Positions 1 through 8,341 are shown, numbered from the stretch's first letter. The stretch: DNA of 64,000 nt from an uncultured Oscillospiraceae bacterium (GCA_934464775.1 CAKSKG010000011.1:1-64000), one strand, 5' to 3'. Translations and numbers: made by a program. Notes: generated by a model from the letters alone, not told the origin.

Positions 1-1
1 G

Positions 2-58
2 ATCAAGGAAATGTACCTCAAGGCTTACTACGGCGCAGACTACAAGCCTGCTGAATAA
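2..58 (+). CDS. C-terminal end of a truncated gene
   Basis: Only the last 18 codons are in the window. They read IKEMYLKAYYGADYKPAE and end in TAA, and a strong terminator follows about 35 bases later. The open frame runs off the left edge, so this is the 3' end of a gene whose body lies outside. The tail is too short to assign a family. Confidence 0.6.
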   Translation: MKEMYLKAYYGADYKPAE

Positions 59-93
59 TTGATATATCAGTACCGATTGATATAAAACTTAAG

Positions 94-120
94 AGCCGCT
101 CCTTCGGGGGCGGCTTTTTT
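94..120 (+). terminator. Rho-independent terminator of the left-edge gene
   Basis: A GC-rich hairpin (AGCCGC paired with GCGGCT, small loop containing TTCG) is followed at once by a run of T. It ends the transcript of the partial gene. Confidence 0.9.
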
Positions 121-152
121 GATGCCGTATGAGCTGTAACGTTTTTTACATA

Positions 153-192
153 AAAAAGTCCCTGCAAATCGTGTGACTTGCAGGGACTTTTT
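153..192 (-). terminator. Bidirectional terminator behind the DUF368 gene
   Basis: A perfect stem (AAAAAGTCCCTGCAA paired with TTGCAGGGACTTTTT) has T-tracts on both strands. It lies 13 bases past the stop codon of the leftward DUF368 gene. Confidence 0.9.
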
Positions 193-204
193 CTGTTTAT
201 TCAA

Positions 205-1041
205 TTATTTATTATCTTCTGAACTGCCGACAGCAGCTTTTCTTTTTTTGACGATCTCGGGAATGTTCGGAATGATAAGTCCGACTATAAGAACGATTAT
301 ACCGATTATTCCGTCTGCGTTGAATGCAAATCCGCTTGGGAATATCGCAGGCATCGAGCCTAAGATAAGTCCGATTATTGCGCAGTATGTTCCGCAGTGC
401 CATTTGCTGAGCAGGAATGATATCACCTTGCCTGCAACAAGAAGTCCGATAACAGCGCCTATTGCATAGAATATCAGCGTTCCGATATCCAGCGAGCTTA
501 CCGATTTTATCGCAAGGTCATATCCGCCCAGAACTTTAAGCACAAGCGCTCCGCTGAGTCCCGGCATTATCATTGCTGCCGCAGAAACGGCTGTCATGAG
601 GATTATTGCTATCGGATGAATGCTGTCCGAGGAATTTGTCGCTCCCGAGGACAGTGCATTGAAAAGTATCATTCCCACAAAAGCTATAAGGAACGGAACA
701 ATGTGGATCGGTTTCAGCTTTGCTTCCTTTGTGCATTCACGGAATATTTCGGGCATGGAGCCTAAAATAACTCCGATGAAGAACAACTGTGTGGGGACAT
801 TGTGCGTTTCAAAAAGATATGACAGCAGGAATGACGCCGCAAGTATTCCAAGAAGTATTCCTATCACCAGCGCAGATATAAATTTTATATCCTTGAAAAG
901 CTTTTTAAGATTCAGCGTCAGACAGCTTAAAAATCTGTCGTATATTTTCAGGATCACGGCTATCGTTCCGCCGCTTACTCCGGGGATAGCGTTTGCTATG
1001 CCGATAGCTGCGCCTTTCAGTATATTTATAATGTATTCCAT
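205..1041 (-). CDS. DUF368 membrane protein, PopT-type undecaprenyl-phosphate translocase
   Basis: A 278-residue polytopic membrane protein. The N-terminal NAIPGVSGGT and the later MPGLSGALVL are the two inverted-repeat glycine motifs typical of DUF368. The family (PopT) recycles undecaprenyl phosphate from the outer to the inner face of the cytoplasmic membrane for reuse in cell-wall synthesis. About eight hydrophobic segments cover most of the length, which is normal for the family. It starts 14 bases after the flavoprotein gene upstream, so the two are probably one transcript ending at the hairpin behind this gene. Family assignment is firm; the lipid-carrier role is taken from family knowledge. 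Confidence 0.85.
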   Translation of the reverse strand: MEYIINILKGAAIGIANAIPGVSGGTIAVILKIYDRFLSCLTLNLKKLFKDIKFISALVIGILLGILAASFLLSYLFETHNVPTQLFFIGVILGSMPEIFRECTKEAKLKPIHIVPFLIAFVGMILFNALSSGATNSSDSIHPIAIILMTAVSAAAMIMPGLSGALVLKVLGGYDLAIKSVSSLDIGTLIFYAIGAVIGLLVAGKVISFLLSKWHCGTYCAIIGLILGSMPAIFPSGFAFNADGIIGIIVLIVGLIIPNIPEIVKKRKAAVGSSEDNK

Positions 1042-1055
1042 GATGTTCTCCTGTC

Positions 1056-1514
1056 TTACAGTTTTTTCTGTTTTCCTGTGATGCTGTCAATGGATATTTT
1101 CCATATGGCAGTGCGTTCAAGGCTCCGCTCCAAAGCTTCGGGAAGCTTTTCGATGAGCTGCGGAGTGTACTTGCGTGCTATCAGCTCCAATGCGTGGATC
1201 TTTTCGTCCCTGTCGGTCACTTCGGAGGCTCTGCCTCTTATAACTGCGGAATCGAAGCCTGTTGTGAATTTATCCTCAGCGGGGATAACGTTTGCCGCAC
1301 AGCAGAGGCACACATCGGGAGCTGCCCTTAAACAATCGGTCTTGAAGCCCTCTTTTGCACTGTGGAAGTATATATTTCCGCCGGCCCGAACTATTGAAAG
1401 AGGTATGCAGTAGGGCATTCCGTCGGGTGTTATCATTGATAAGACCGCATATGGGCACTGATCTGTGACGTTCAGCGCAAAATCCGAGTCTTTTTCTCTG
1501 TCTTTTCTTCTCAA
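1056..1514 (-). CDS. Pyridoxamine 5'-phosphate oxidase-fold (NimA-like) flavoprotein
   Basis: A 152-residue protein of the split-barrel FMN-binding superfamily, closest in layout to NimA-type nitroimidazole-resistance and heme-binding proteins. It opens with a charged helix (MRRKDREKDSDFAL). Barrel strands follow: CPYAVLSMITPDGMPYCIPLS, then GNIYFHSAKEGFKTDCLRAA and CLCCAANVIP. The second contains the F-H-(S/C)-A-x-x-G-x-K pattern of the group. The start is TTG, preceded by AAAGGA at a good distance. It is the first gene of a two-gene unit with the DUF368 gene. The substrate cannot be told; reduction of a small electron-poor compound is the family guess. Confidence 0.75.
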   Translation of the reverse strand: MRRKDREKDSDFALNVTDQCPYAVLSMITPDGMPYCIPLSIVRAGGNIYFHSAKEGFKTDCLRAAPDVCLCCAANVIPAEDKFTTGFDSAVIRGRASEVTDRDEKIHALELIARKYTPQLIEKLPEALERSLERTAIWKISIDSITGKQKKL

Positions 1515-1556
1515 TTTTACCGTCCTTTCTCTAAGAGTAATTCTTATACATTGTAT

Positions 1557-1585
1557 ATTATACCATTATTTACAGCCTATGACAA
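1557..1585 (-). promoter_or_regulatory. Sigma-A promoter of the NimA-like/DUF368 unit
   Basis: On the minus strand TTGTCA and TATAAT are separated by exactly 17 bases. The -10 is preceded by TGG (extended). The TTG start codon lies about 35 bases downstream of the likely transcription start. Confidence 0.7.
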
Positions 1586-1626
1586 CAAAATTTGAAAAAA
1601 ATATATGTAAAAATTACGTAAAACTA

Positions 1627-1655
1627 TTGACAAACAAATACAAGTGTTATATACT
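1627..1655 (+). promoter_or_regulatory. Sigma-A promoter of the GntR/ABC operon
   Basis: A perfect TTGACA and a TATACT are separated by 17 bases. The -10 lies inside the palindromic operator that follows, so a bound repressor would block RNA polymerase. Confidence 0.85.
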
Positions 1656-1687
1656 GTATATATAACAGTATAACAGTTATATATACA
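1646..1687 (+). promoter_or_regulatory. Nested palindromic operators, probably bound by the adjacent GntR/YtrA regulator
   Basis: Two overlapping inverted repeats are visible. At 1646-1666, GTTATATA and TATATAAC flank CTGTA. At 1655-1687, TGTATATATAAC and GTTATATATACA flank nine bases. They cover the -10 and the start of the transcript just ahead of the regulator gene. That is the usual layout for autorepression in the YtrA subfamily. The operator assignment is inferred from symmetry and position. Confidence 0.7.
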
Positions 1688-1705
1688 GCGAAAGGAGCTG
1701 ATAAA

Positions 1706-2083
1706 TTGAAAATACTGCAAAATTCGGGCGAGCCGATATATAAGCAGATCGAACGGCAGTTCAGGGAACAGATAATCAGCGGCAAGATCGCTGCGGGGGA
1801 ATATCTTCCGTCTATTCGTTCACTGGCGCAGGATCTTAGGATAAGCGTTATAACCACCATGAAGGCTTATGAGGAGCTTGTGAAGGACGGACTTGTAACA
1901 TCGGTCGCAGGCAAGGGCTATTATGTCAATCCGCAGGACGCCGAAATGCTGAAAGAACAGCAGATGAGGGAGCTGGAAAAAAATCTGCTTGCGGCGGTGC
2001 AGTGCGCAAGAAATGCGGGAATCTCGGAAAGTGAACTTGTTGATATCCTGAAAACGCTTCTGGATATGGGAGAAAATATTTGA
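1706..2083 (+). CDS. GntR-family transcriptional regulator, YtrA subfamily
   Basis: A 125-residue repressor with an N-terminal winged helix (residues about 1-75). The family pattern reads PIYKQIERQFREQIISGKI, then GEYLPSIRSLAQDLRISVITTMKAYEELVKDGL. Only a short helical tail (about 45 residues) follows, which is the small dimerisation domain of the YtrA type rather than a ligand-binding FadR or HutC domain. The start is TTG, 5 bases after AAAGGAGCTG. It is the first gene of an operon with an ABC ATPase and three small membrane proteins. YtrA regulators typically repress such exporter operons and respond to cell-envelope stress. Autoregulation is likely from the operators at 1646-1687. Confidence 0.85.
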   Translation: MKILQNSGEPIYKQIERQFREQIISGKIAAGEYLPSIRSLAQDLRISVITTMKAYEELVKDGLVTSVAGKGYYVNPQDAEMLKEQQMRELEKNLLAAVQCARNAGISESELVDILKTLLDMGENI

Positions 2084-2099
2084 TGAAAGGGTTTTGACT

Positions 2100-2963
2100 A
2101 TGAACACAGATCTCAGACTTAACGGAATAACAAAGGAATACAAAAGCTTTAAGCTTGATAATATCACACTGGAGCTGCCAAAGGGAATGTCCACGGCGCT
2201 TATCGGAACAAACGGCGCAGGCAAGACCACTCTTCTGGATATAATCGCAGGGATATCACTGAAATACACGGGCACTGCGGAATATTTCGGCGGAAAGACC
2301 ATATCCGACCCGCAGGTGCGCAGTCTTATCGGTTATACTGCCGCAGGCAATTATTTCAGCCCCGACTGGAAGCAGAAAAATATTGAAAGCGTGCTCGGTG
2401 CGGCTTTCGATAATTTTCATACGGACAGATTCCGTGAGTGGCTGGACAGATTCAGTATCGAATTCGGGAAAAAGAAAATATCCGCTCTTTCGGACGGAAA
2501 TATCATGCGTGTGATGCTTGCGTCGGTGCTGGCGAGAGATACCAAAATGCTGGTACTTGACGAGCCTGCATCTCCTCTTGACCCCGTTATGAGGGACCGT
2601 CTCTGCGATATTTTCCGTGAGTATACATCGGACGGAGAAAAAAGCGTGCTTTTCTCCACACACAATATCGCCGATATGGAAAATGTCACGGATTATGCGG
2701 TGATAATGGCAGACGGAAAGATAATCGAACAGGGTTATGCGGACGATCTCCGTGAGAAATATATCCTTGTCCACGGCGACGGAAAGGATATGGCAAGATA
2801 CAAGCCCTACATGGTTGATTGCAGCGGCGGAGCAAACGGCTTTGAGGGAATTGCTCCCGAGGCAAACAGACATCACTTTGAAAACGGCGATGTTATCATC
2901 GAATCGCCGCATCTCCAGCAGATATGCGTTGCACTTTTGAAAAATGCGGAAAAGAAGGACTGA
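2100..2963 (+). CDS. ABC transporter ATP-binding protein
   Basis: A 287-residue ATPase of an exporter-type ABC system. Walker A is GTNGAGKTT (about residue 37). Walker B is MLVLDEPASPLDP with the D-loop. The signature region is degenerate (LSDGNIMRV in place of LSGGQ), and a switch histidine is present in STHN. The last 70 residues past the nucleotide domain are an accessory domain. I chose the ATG at 2100, 8 bases behind GAAAGGG, over a TTG two codons earlier. The next genes encode integral membrane proteins with no ATPase, so this subunit should energise them. The transported substrate is unknown. Confidence 0.85.
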   Translation: MNTDLRLNGITKEYKSFKLDNITLELPKGMSTALIGTNGAGKTTLLDIIAGISLKYTGTAEYFGGKTISDPQVRSLIGYTAAGNYFSPDWKQKNIESVLGAAFDNFHTDRFREWLDRFSIEFGKKKISALSDGNIMRVMLASVLARDTKMLVLDEPASPLDPVMRDRLCDIFREYTSDGEKSVLFSTHNIADMENVTDYAVIMADGKIIEQGYADDLREKYILVHGDGKDMARYKPYMVDCSGGANGFEGIAPEANRHHFENGDVIIESPHLQQICVALLKNAEKKD

Positions 2964-2968
2964 ATATT

Positions 2969-3025
2969 ATGATAATCATACTTGCGATATGTGCGCTGGC
3001 AGGCTTTGTGTCTGCCGTAATATAA
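2969..3025 (+). CDS. Possible small membrane peptide (18 residues)
   Basis: Between the ATPase and the first permease gene, an ATG 10 bases behind AAGAAGGA opens an 18-codon frame, MIIILAICALAGFVSAVI, ending in TAA. The peptide is almost entirely hydrophobic and long enough for one membrane helix. The next gene begins 21 bases after its stop, so translation may be coupled. It could be a real subunit or leader of the ABC exporter, or chance. The good ribosome site favours translation. Confidence 0.4.
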   Translation: MIIILAICALAGFVSAVI

Positions 3026-3046
3026 GCTTTGCGGACGGTGACGGAT

Positions 3047-3757
3047 ATGTTCAGAGATTATAAAATATTTTATCAGAAAAGCATCGGGCTGTTATTGACA
3101 GAAACATTGATAAGCATGGCATTTATCTTATTTATTGAAACAGTTCCGCTTCTGGCTAAGGTCTTATCGGGTGACAGCATGGAAAGTATGCTGGCTGACC
3201 CCGAGAATTTCAAGCTGGCAAAATTTTTGGTCTGCGTGGGAGCAGTGTCCGTGACGGCAGTGCTGTATATGTATCAGACGACATTAAGTGCGGGACCGTA
3301 TGGACTCAAGCTTTACAGTACGGTGCCATACGGAGCGGAAAAGCAGGCAAGGGCTATTCTTTGCAGCAACTTCATATATTTTGCGGCGGCGGTCATTTAC
3401 GGTGCTTTATGCATCATGCCTATGGCTGTGACGGGATTGTTTTACGGTCAGGTCTTCATAAGCGCTGTGTATTCCGTGTCGGCTCTGATGACGGTTGCGG
3501 GAATATTCACGTGTATAAAGAATATGATTTATAGCTGCAATATAGATAACACCAAAAGAGCCGTTTACTTTTGCTTTCTGCTGGTGTTGTCCTATGGATT
3601 GGCTGTGGCTTCGGTCGTTCCCGTGTTTGTGACGGAATATACGGCAGGAGTCAGCGGCAGTCTGGCTGTTGTTATGACCGCAGCTATGGCAGTATCACAG
3701 CTTGGCGGAGGATATATTTCGGGACGGTTTGCCGCAAAGCGCTGGAATATGCACTGA
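3047..3757 (+). CDS. ABC exporter membrane subunit (six-helix protein)
   Basis: A 236-residue integral membrane protein with about six hydrophobic segments and no soluble domain, matching ABC-2-like permeases of YtrA-controlled operons by size and context. I did not recognise a closer family. The ATG at 3047 lies 5 bases behind GGTGA; a TTG at 3029 in the same frame is an alternative. It ends 18 bases before the next membrane gene and is preceded by the ATPase of the same operon. With 3776-4450 and 4447-5127 it forms a three-gene membrane set, probably hetero-oligomeric. Confidence 0.65.
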   Translation: MFRDYKIFYQKSIGLLLTETLISMAFILFIETVPLLAKVLSGDSMESMLADPENFKLAKFLVCVGAVSVTAVLYMYQTTLSAGPYGLKLYSTVPYGAEKQARAILCSNFIYFAAAVIYGALCIMPMAVTGLFYGQVFISAVYSVSALMTVAGIFTCIKNMIYSCNIDNTKRAVYFCFLLVLSYGLAVASVVPVFVTEYTAGVSGSLAVVMTAAMAVSQLGGGYISGRFAAKRWNMH

Positions 3758-3775
3758 ATTCAGGGGGGAAATATT

Positions 3776-4450
3776 ATGAAAAGAAATGTATTTGACGAAT
3801 TTAAAAGATGTGCGGCGTATCTCAGGGACAGTATGTCCTTGGAATTGAGAGTGGGTCTGACAGTTGTTCTGCTGGGACTTTTGGCGGGGCAGATAGTATT
3901 ATTTTTGTGTTTTTCGGGAGTTGGGGCATTGTTTTCCTGTATTCTTGGATTGGTTTCTGCCGAGTTTGTAACAACTATCTTGGCGGAGCTTACCAAAAAC
4001 AAGCTGGCGGCATCATGTGAGATATCACAGAGCCTGCATACGATATTCATGCCGGGAATTATGTCAGCATCGATACTGATAAATTCGGTGTTTGCGTTTG
4101 CGGCATCGGGATATGAAAAATACGGATTTCTTATTGCGGTCCTGTTTGCGGTATATTCTGTTGCGGATTCAATAACATGGCTTTTGTATCTGCACAATTC
4201 CCGATCGGCTGCGACAGCGGTGCTTGGCGGCGTCATCGGCGGTTCGACCTGTTTTGCCATGGATATTGCGGAAGAGGCTGCTTTTTCGGTTTCCCAAAGC
4301 GTGAGCGTGATAATTGCCGCCGCAGCATTGCTCGCCAGTGTTTCGATAATTTTTATCGGCACGGCGGTAATGTATAAGAGAGATTCGATGTCAAGGATAT
4401 CAATTTATCAACTGGCTGCAAGAGGTCGGAAAGGCAGAAGTGTAATATGA
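3776..4450 (+). CDS. Membrane protein, probable ABC exporter subunit
   Basis: A 224-residue protein. It begins with a charged amphipathic stretch (MKRNVFDEFKRCAAYLRDSM) and continues with about six hydrophobic helices. It lies between two other small membrane genes of the same operon; its last codons overlap the next start by 4 bases (ATGA type), so translation is coupled. GGGGGGAAA stands just before the ATG. No signature of a characterised permease family is evident. The role in the GntR-controlled ABC system is inferred from position. Confidence 0.65.
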   Translation: MKRNVFDEFKRCAAYLRDSMSLELRVGLTVVLLGLLAGQIVLFLCFSGVGALFSCILGLVSAEFVTTILAELTKNKLAASCEISQSLHTIFMPGIMSASILINSVFAFAASGYEKYGFLIAVLFAVYSVADSITWLLYLHNSRSAATAVLGGVIGGSTCFAMDIAEEAAFSVSQSVSVIIAAAALLASVSIIFIGTAVMYKRDSMSRISIYQLAARGRKGRSVI

Positions 4451-5127
4451 AAAGATGTATGAAATATTTTTTCAGCGCAGTGAAGTTGGATCACTGCATT
4501 TGGATATTTATTATGCTGATCGTTCTGTCGGCAGTATGCTCCGTAGTCGGAGCTGTGGTAAAAAGCAGCTATACAACGATGCTGTCGGTAATATGGGTAG
4601 TGACGGGCATTGAATCAAACAGTGTGTTTTCTTTAAGAACGAAGCTTATAGCATCAAGTGCAATATCGGAAAAGTATCAGTGCGTTTTTCTGCCGATGAT
4701 AAATGCTGCGGCAAGAGCGCTTTCACTGGTGATAATAGTTGTGCCTGTTATTGCAGAGCTTTGCCTGGGAGCGGACAGGATATATTATATCGCATATCTT
4801 CTTACTGCTGCGGCGATTCTTGCCGCAGAGGGACTTGCGGCAGTTTTATCCGCAGTTTGCGTCAAGGGCATTATGGGACCGCTGCTGTTTATGGAGCTGC
4901 CCGTGTTTGTGGGTACGCTGTTTCCTTTGAATGAGCTTGCATTTAATACCGCACCCGATTCGGGAATAAATGCTTTTTTGACCTCCGTGGGAATAGGCGG
5001 AGCTGTTGCAATAAATATTGCGGTGATCCTGCTTTTCTGGCTGCTGCATTATATCGTTTCGGTGAACAATTACAGAAATGACAGGATAACAAGAGTTATG
5101 GATAAAGCAACATTGATAACACAGTAA
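4447..5127 (+). CDS. Membrane protein, probable ABC exporter subunit
   Basis: A 226-residue protein with about six predicted membrane helices and a basic C-terminal tail. Like the preceding gene it opens with MKR-C-K-F-F and then a first helix, suggesting the two are paralogues that pair with each other. It is the last gene of the operon: a strong terminator follows 4 bases after the stop. Substrate and exact family are unknown. Confidence 0.65.
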   Translation: MKRCMKYFFSAVKLDHCIWIFIMLIVLSAVCSVVGAVVKSSYTTMLSVIWVVTGIESNSVFSLRTKLIASSAISEKYQCVFLPMINAAARALSLVIIVVPVIAELCLGADRIYYIAYLLTAAAILAAEGLAAVLSAVCVKGIMGPLLFMELPVFVGTLFPLNELAFNTAPDSGINAFLTSVGIGGAVAINIAVILLFWLLHYIVSVNNYRNDRITRVMDKATLITQ

Positions 5128-5131
5128 AACG

Positions 5132-5167
5132 AAGCCCGACAGGTCTTACAATGATCTGTCGGGCTTT
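5132..5167 (+). terminator. Bidirectional terminator between convergent operons
   Basis: AAGCCCGACAG pairs with CTGTCGGGCTT around a 13-base loop. It serves the rightward ABC operon and the leftward P-type ATPase gene, which ends 8 bases on. Confidence 0.9.
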
Positions 5168-5174
5168 GCTTATA

Positions 5175-7844
5175 TTATTTTATAAAGCATTGCAGAATGG
5201 GAGCGGCTGCGGCAAATCCGAGCGCAGTAAGAAGCTGTTCGGTGCCGAGGGGCGCTGTTGAGAATATGACCTGAAGCGGCGGAAAGTATATCGCCGAGAA
5301 TATCATCAGCGCCGAAAAAAGCACGGCTCCGATAAGCTTGGGGTTATTGAAATAGGGGACTGTGAAAATATTTTTCTTTTCCGATTTGCACTCGAAAACA
5401 TGGAGCAGCTGGGACATTACAAGGGTGAGGAGCGCCGCAGTCCGTGCGGTGGTTTCGCCTGCTCCGCCGCTTAAAATAACGGTGAAGCAGCCCAGTGTGC
5501 AAAGTCCGATAAGTATTCCCCTGAAAATTATCTTTGTCATAAGTCCGCCAGAGAAAAAGCTTTCGTCGGAACGGCGGGGAGGCTCCTTCATGCAGGCTCT
5601 GTCCACAGGCTCAACGCCCAGCGCCACCGCAGGAAGTCCGTCCGTGACAAGATTTACAAGAAGTATCTGCGACGGCAGCAGTATCATCGGCATTCCCATG
5701 ACGATGCCGAGAAACATTGTAAGCACCTCGCCGATATTGCAGGAAAGCAGATAGCGGACGAATTTACGTATATTCGCATATATTCCGCGTCCCTGCTCCA
5801 CAGCATTCACAAGGGTTGCAAAATTATCGTCCAGCAGCACCATATCCGCCGCCTGACGTGTGACGTCTGTTCCCGTTATACCCATTGCCACGCCGATATC
5901 GGCTTCCTTTACGGCAGGAGCGTCATTCACGCCGTCGCCTGTCATTGTGACGATGTTTCCCTTTCGCTTGAAGCTTCGGACGATACGCAGCTTGTCGGCA
6001 GGAGTTACCCTTGCAAATACCGATATGTTCCCGATTCGGCTGTCCAGCTCATCGTCCGACATTGCCGCAAGCTCCGCTCCGTCTATGACTTCATCGCCCA
6101 TGTGATATATTCCTGCTTCACGGGCGGCGGCGGCAGCGGTGCTTTTGTGGTCGCCCGTTATCATAACGGTACGTATGCGTGCATTGCGGCACAGCCGAAC
6201 TGCACGGGCAGCCTCGGGACGGGGCGGATCAAGCATTCCGCACAGCCCCAGAAATACCATATCGGAGCTTTCGCTTCCCGAGCCGTTTTTATATGAAAAA
6301 GCAAGAACACGGAGTCCCTCCGAGGACATTTTCTCGCATTTTTCAAGTATTTCGTTTTTCGTTTTTCTGTCAAGGCTCACGATATTTCCGTCAATGAGAA
6401 TTCCGCTGCATTTTTTCAGTATAACATCGCAGGCGCCCTTTGAGTAGATATTGTTTGCTCCAGATGAGCCTTTGCAGAACACCGTCATGGAGCGTGTTTC
6501 GCTTTCAAAGGGGATCTCATCTGTTCGTGGATTTGCTCTGCGGACAGCGGCAATATCGCTTCCTGCTTTTGCGGCGGCTATTAGCAGAGCGGCTTCGGTG
6601 GGGTCGCCCGAAATCTGCCATTCGGAGCCTTTGAGGGTGTTTCTGTCCCCGAGAATGGGGCGTTTTTCCGAATATATATCCGCATTGCAGCAGAGTATCA
6701 TATTGTCAAACAGCGTCCGCAGCTCATTATCCGAGCTGCTTTTTTCATGACCATCCGAGTCGGTAACTTTGCCGTCTTTGCGTGTTCCCGTGCCGCTGAC
6801 CGAATAATCTCTGCCGTTGGCAAATATTTTGGTCACGGTCATTTTATTTTCGGTTATCGTGCCTGTTTTGTCGGTGCATATCACCGATGTGCAGCCGAGT
6901 GTTTCCACCGAATGGAGCTTATGCACAAGAGCATTCTGCTTCAGCATTCGGCTCACGGCAAGAGCAAGGGCGATAGTTACCGTTGCGGGAAGTCCCTCGG
7001 GGATAGCGGCTATTGCAATGGTGATCCCCGTCATAAGCATATCAAAAACCGGCTCGCCGCGGAGTATGCCTGCGCCTGCGACGATAACGCATACCGCAAG
7101 GCATATAATGGCAACTGTCCTTCCAAGCTCACCGAGACGCTTCTGGAGAGGAGTTTCCTCCTGCTCGATATCGGTGAGCATTCCCGCTATCCTGCCGATC
7201 TGTGCGTTTTTGCCCGTTGCAATTACTCTTGCCTCGCAGCTGCCCCTTGTTATCACGGTGCCGCTGTATATCACATCGTTTCTGCCGATGCTGTTGTCGC
7301 TGTCGGAGATATTTCCCGCTCTTTTTTCGGCAGGGAGTGATTCTCCCGTAAGAATGCTTTCGTCGGCGGAAAGATTTCTTACTTTAAGTATAACTGCGTC
7401 GGCAGGCACCTTGTCGCCTGCTTCCGCCATGATTATATCATCTGGGACGAGCACTGCCGAATCGGCGCTTATCATATGACCGTCACGCCATACCTTTGCT
7501 GCGGGAGCGGACATATTTTTCAGTGCAAGCAGCGTCTTTTCGGTGCGGTATTCCTGAAAGAAGCCCAGCAGGGCATTTATAGTTACGATAACGATTATCG
7601 TCACCGCATCGGTGATCTCGCCAAGCGCAAAGGATATTGCCGTGGCGGCCAGCAGGATAAGCACCATTACATCATGGAACTGTCCCAGAAATATTTTCAG
7701 CGGACGTGCTTTTTTCTGCGAGCCGAGGGTGTTCGGGCCGTATCTTGCAAGTCTTTCCGCCGCCTGTGACGAGGAAAGCCCCCAGCTGTTTTCGGATATT
7801 TTCTCTTCCGCAAGTTCACGGTCGAGCAAGCTTTTTTCCTGCAT
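5175..7844 (-). CDS. Calcium-type P-type (P2) cation-transporting ATPase
   Basis: An 889-residue ion pump, the normal length for bacterial SERCA/PMCA-like ATPases. The N-terminal cation-ATPase domain starts near residue 15 (GLSSSQAAERLARYGPNTL). It continues with the actuator motif LTGESLPAEK, the transport-site helix AIPEGLPATVTIALAL, the phosphorylation site CTDKTGTIT (about residue 325), the hinge VMITGDHKSTA and MTGDGVNDAPAVK. Six C-terminal helices complete it. The PEGLP site is that of Ca2+/Mn2+-exporting P2 pumps, so cytosolic Ca2+ extrusion is most likely. The ATG is 8 bases behind GGAGGAA. A promoter and a leader with a stable hairpin precede it. Confidence 0.9.
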   Translation of the reverse strand: MQEKSLLDRELAEEKISENSWGLSSSQAAERLARYGPNTLGSQKKARPLKIFLGQFHDVMVLILLAATAISFALGEITDAVTIIVIVTINALLGFFQEYRTEKTLLALKNMSAPAAKVWRDGHMISADSAVLVPDDIIMAEAGDKVPADAVILKVRNLSADESILTGESLPAEKRAGNISDSDNSIGRNDVIYSGTVITRGSCEARVIATGKNAQIGRIAGMLTDIEQEETPLQKRLGELGRTVAIICLAVCVIVAGAGILRGEPVFDMLMTGITIAIAAIPEGLPATVTIALALAVSRMLKQNALVHKLHSVETLGCTSVICTDKTGTITENKMTVTKIFANGRDYSVSGTGTRKDGKVTDSDGHEKSSSDNELRTLFDNMILCCNADIYSEKRPILGDRNTLKGSEWQISGDPTEAALLIAAAKAGSDIAAVRRANPRTDEIPFESETRSMTVFCKGSSGANNIYSKGACDVILKKCSGILIDGNIVSLDRKTKNEILEKCEKMSSEGLRVLAFSYKNGSGSESSDMVFLGLCGMLDPPRPEAARAVRLCRNARIRTVMITGDHKSTAAAAAREAGIYHMGDEVIDGAELAAMSDDELDSRIGNISVFARVTPADKLRIVRSFKRKGNIVTMTGDGVNDAPAVKEADIGVAMGITGTDVTRQAADMVLLDDNFATLVNAVEQGRGIYANIRKFVRYLLSCNIGEVLTMFLGIVMGMPMILLPSQILLVNLVTDGLPAVALGVEPVDRACMKEPPRRSDESFFSGGLMTKIIFRGILIGLCTLGCFTVILSGGAGETTARTAALLTLVMSQLLHVFECKSEKKNIFTVPYFNNPKLIGAVLFSALMIFSAIYFPPLQVIFSTAPLGTEQLLTALGFAAAAPILQCFIK

Positions 7845-7919
7845 ATGATATTCCTCCGATTTTTGTTTTTGAGAAATTATATGCAGACAAGTTTTAGCGT
7901 ATGACGGACATACACAAAC

Positions 7920-7956
7920 AATAAAGCGGTCTGCATGAACTGCAAACCGCTTTATT
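7920..7956 (-). promoter_or_regulatory. Leader hairpin (possible attenuator or small-RNA terminator) ahead of the P-type ATPase
   Basis: On the minus strand AATAAAGCGGT pairs with ACCGCTTTATT, and the inner TGCA/TGCA extends the stem to about 16 pairs. It is followed by a modest U-rich stretch (GTTTGTG). It stands about 95 bases after the likely transcription start and 75 bases before the ATPase start. It could be an attenuator in the ATPase leader or the end of a ~130-base small RNA. No known metal riboswitch was recognised. Confidence 0.55.
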
Positions 7957-8055
7957 GCTGTGAAAAAAAGAGAAAAAGTTATGAAACTGCATTATTAAAT
8001 AAGACACATATCTTCAATGTTTATCATTTATATTTTTTGTATCTTTGATGTTTAT

Positions 8056-8084
8056 ATTATACTAAATCATATTTGATTTGTCAA
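8056..8084 (-). promoter_or_regulatory. Consensus sigma-A promoter of the P-type ATPase leader
   Basis: On the minus strand a perfect TTGACA and a perfect TATAAT are spaced by 17 bases. The likely transcription start is near 8049, giving a 205-base leader before the ATPase gene. Confidence 0.85.
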
Positions 8085-8341
8085 TAGTTTTGGGCGAAAT
8101 ATCCTAATTATGAACAAAAATTATTTAATATTAACAAATTATTCGCTGTTTTATTAGGTATGTTGACGTAAAAGAAAACGTTTGAAATTCTGCCGCAAAC
8201 CGTCGGAAAATACGCTGTAATGGGGCATTGGCGGCTTTTTTCGGGATAATATTTCTCGAAGCGGCTTATTTGTTATGACAACAACTGACAGCATTAATAT
8301 GGTATTATATGGAAAACAAAAAAGAAAGGACTGATAAATAA
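8085..8341 (+). other. Intergenic region upstream of the sigma-F operon
   Basis: About 257 bases without a gene, AT-rich in the first half. It must hold the promoter of the spoIIA operon, which in relatives uses sigma-H. I found no confident -35/-10 pair; TTATGA-16-TAATAT near 8275-8302 is the best but weak. No other structure was seen. Confidence 0.4.

Noticed and set aside
4447..5127. Frameshift between the adjacent small membrane genes 3776-4450 and 4447-5127
   Set aside because: The overlap is a normal coupled stop/start; each protein has its own basic N-terminus and complete helix set.
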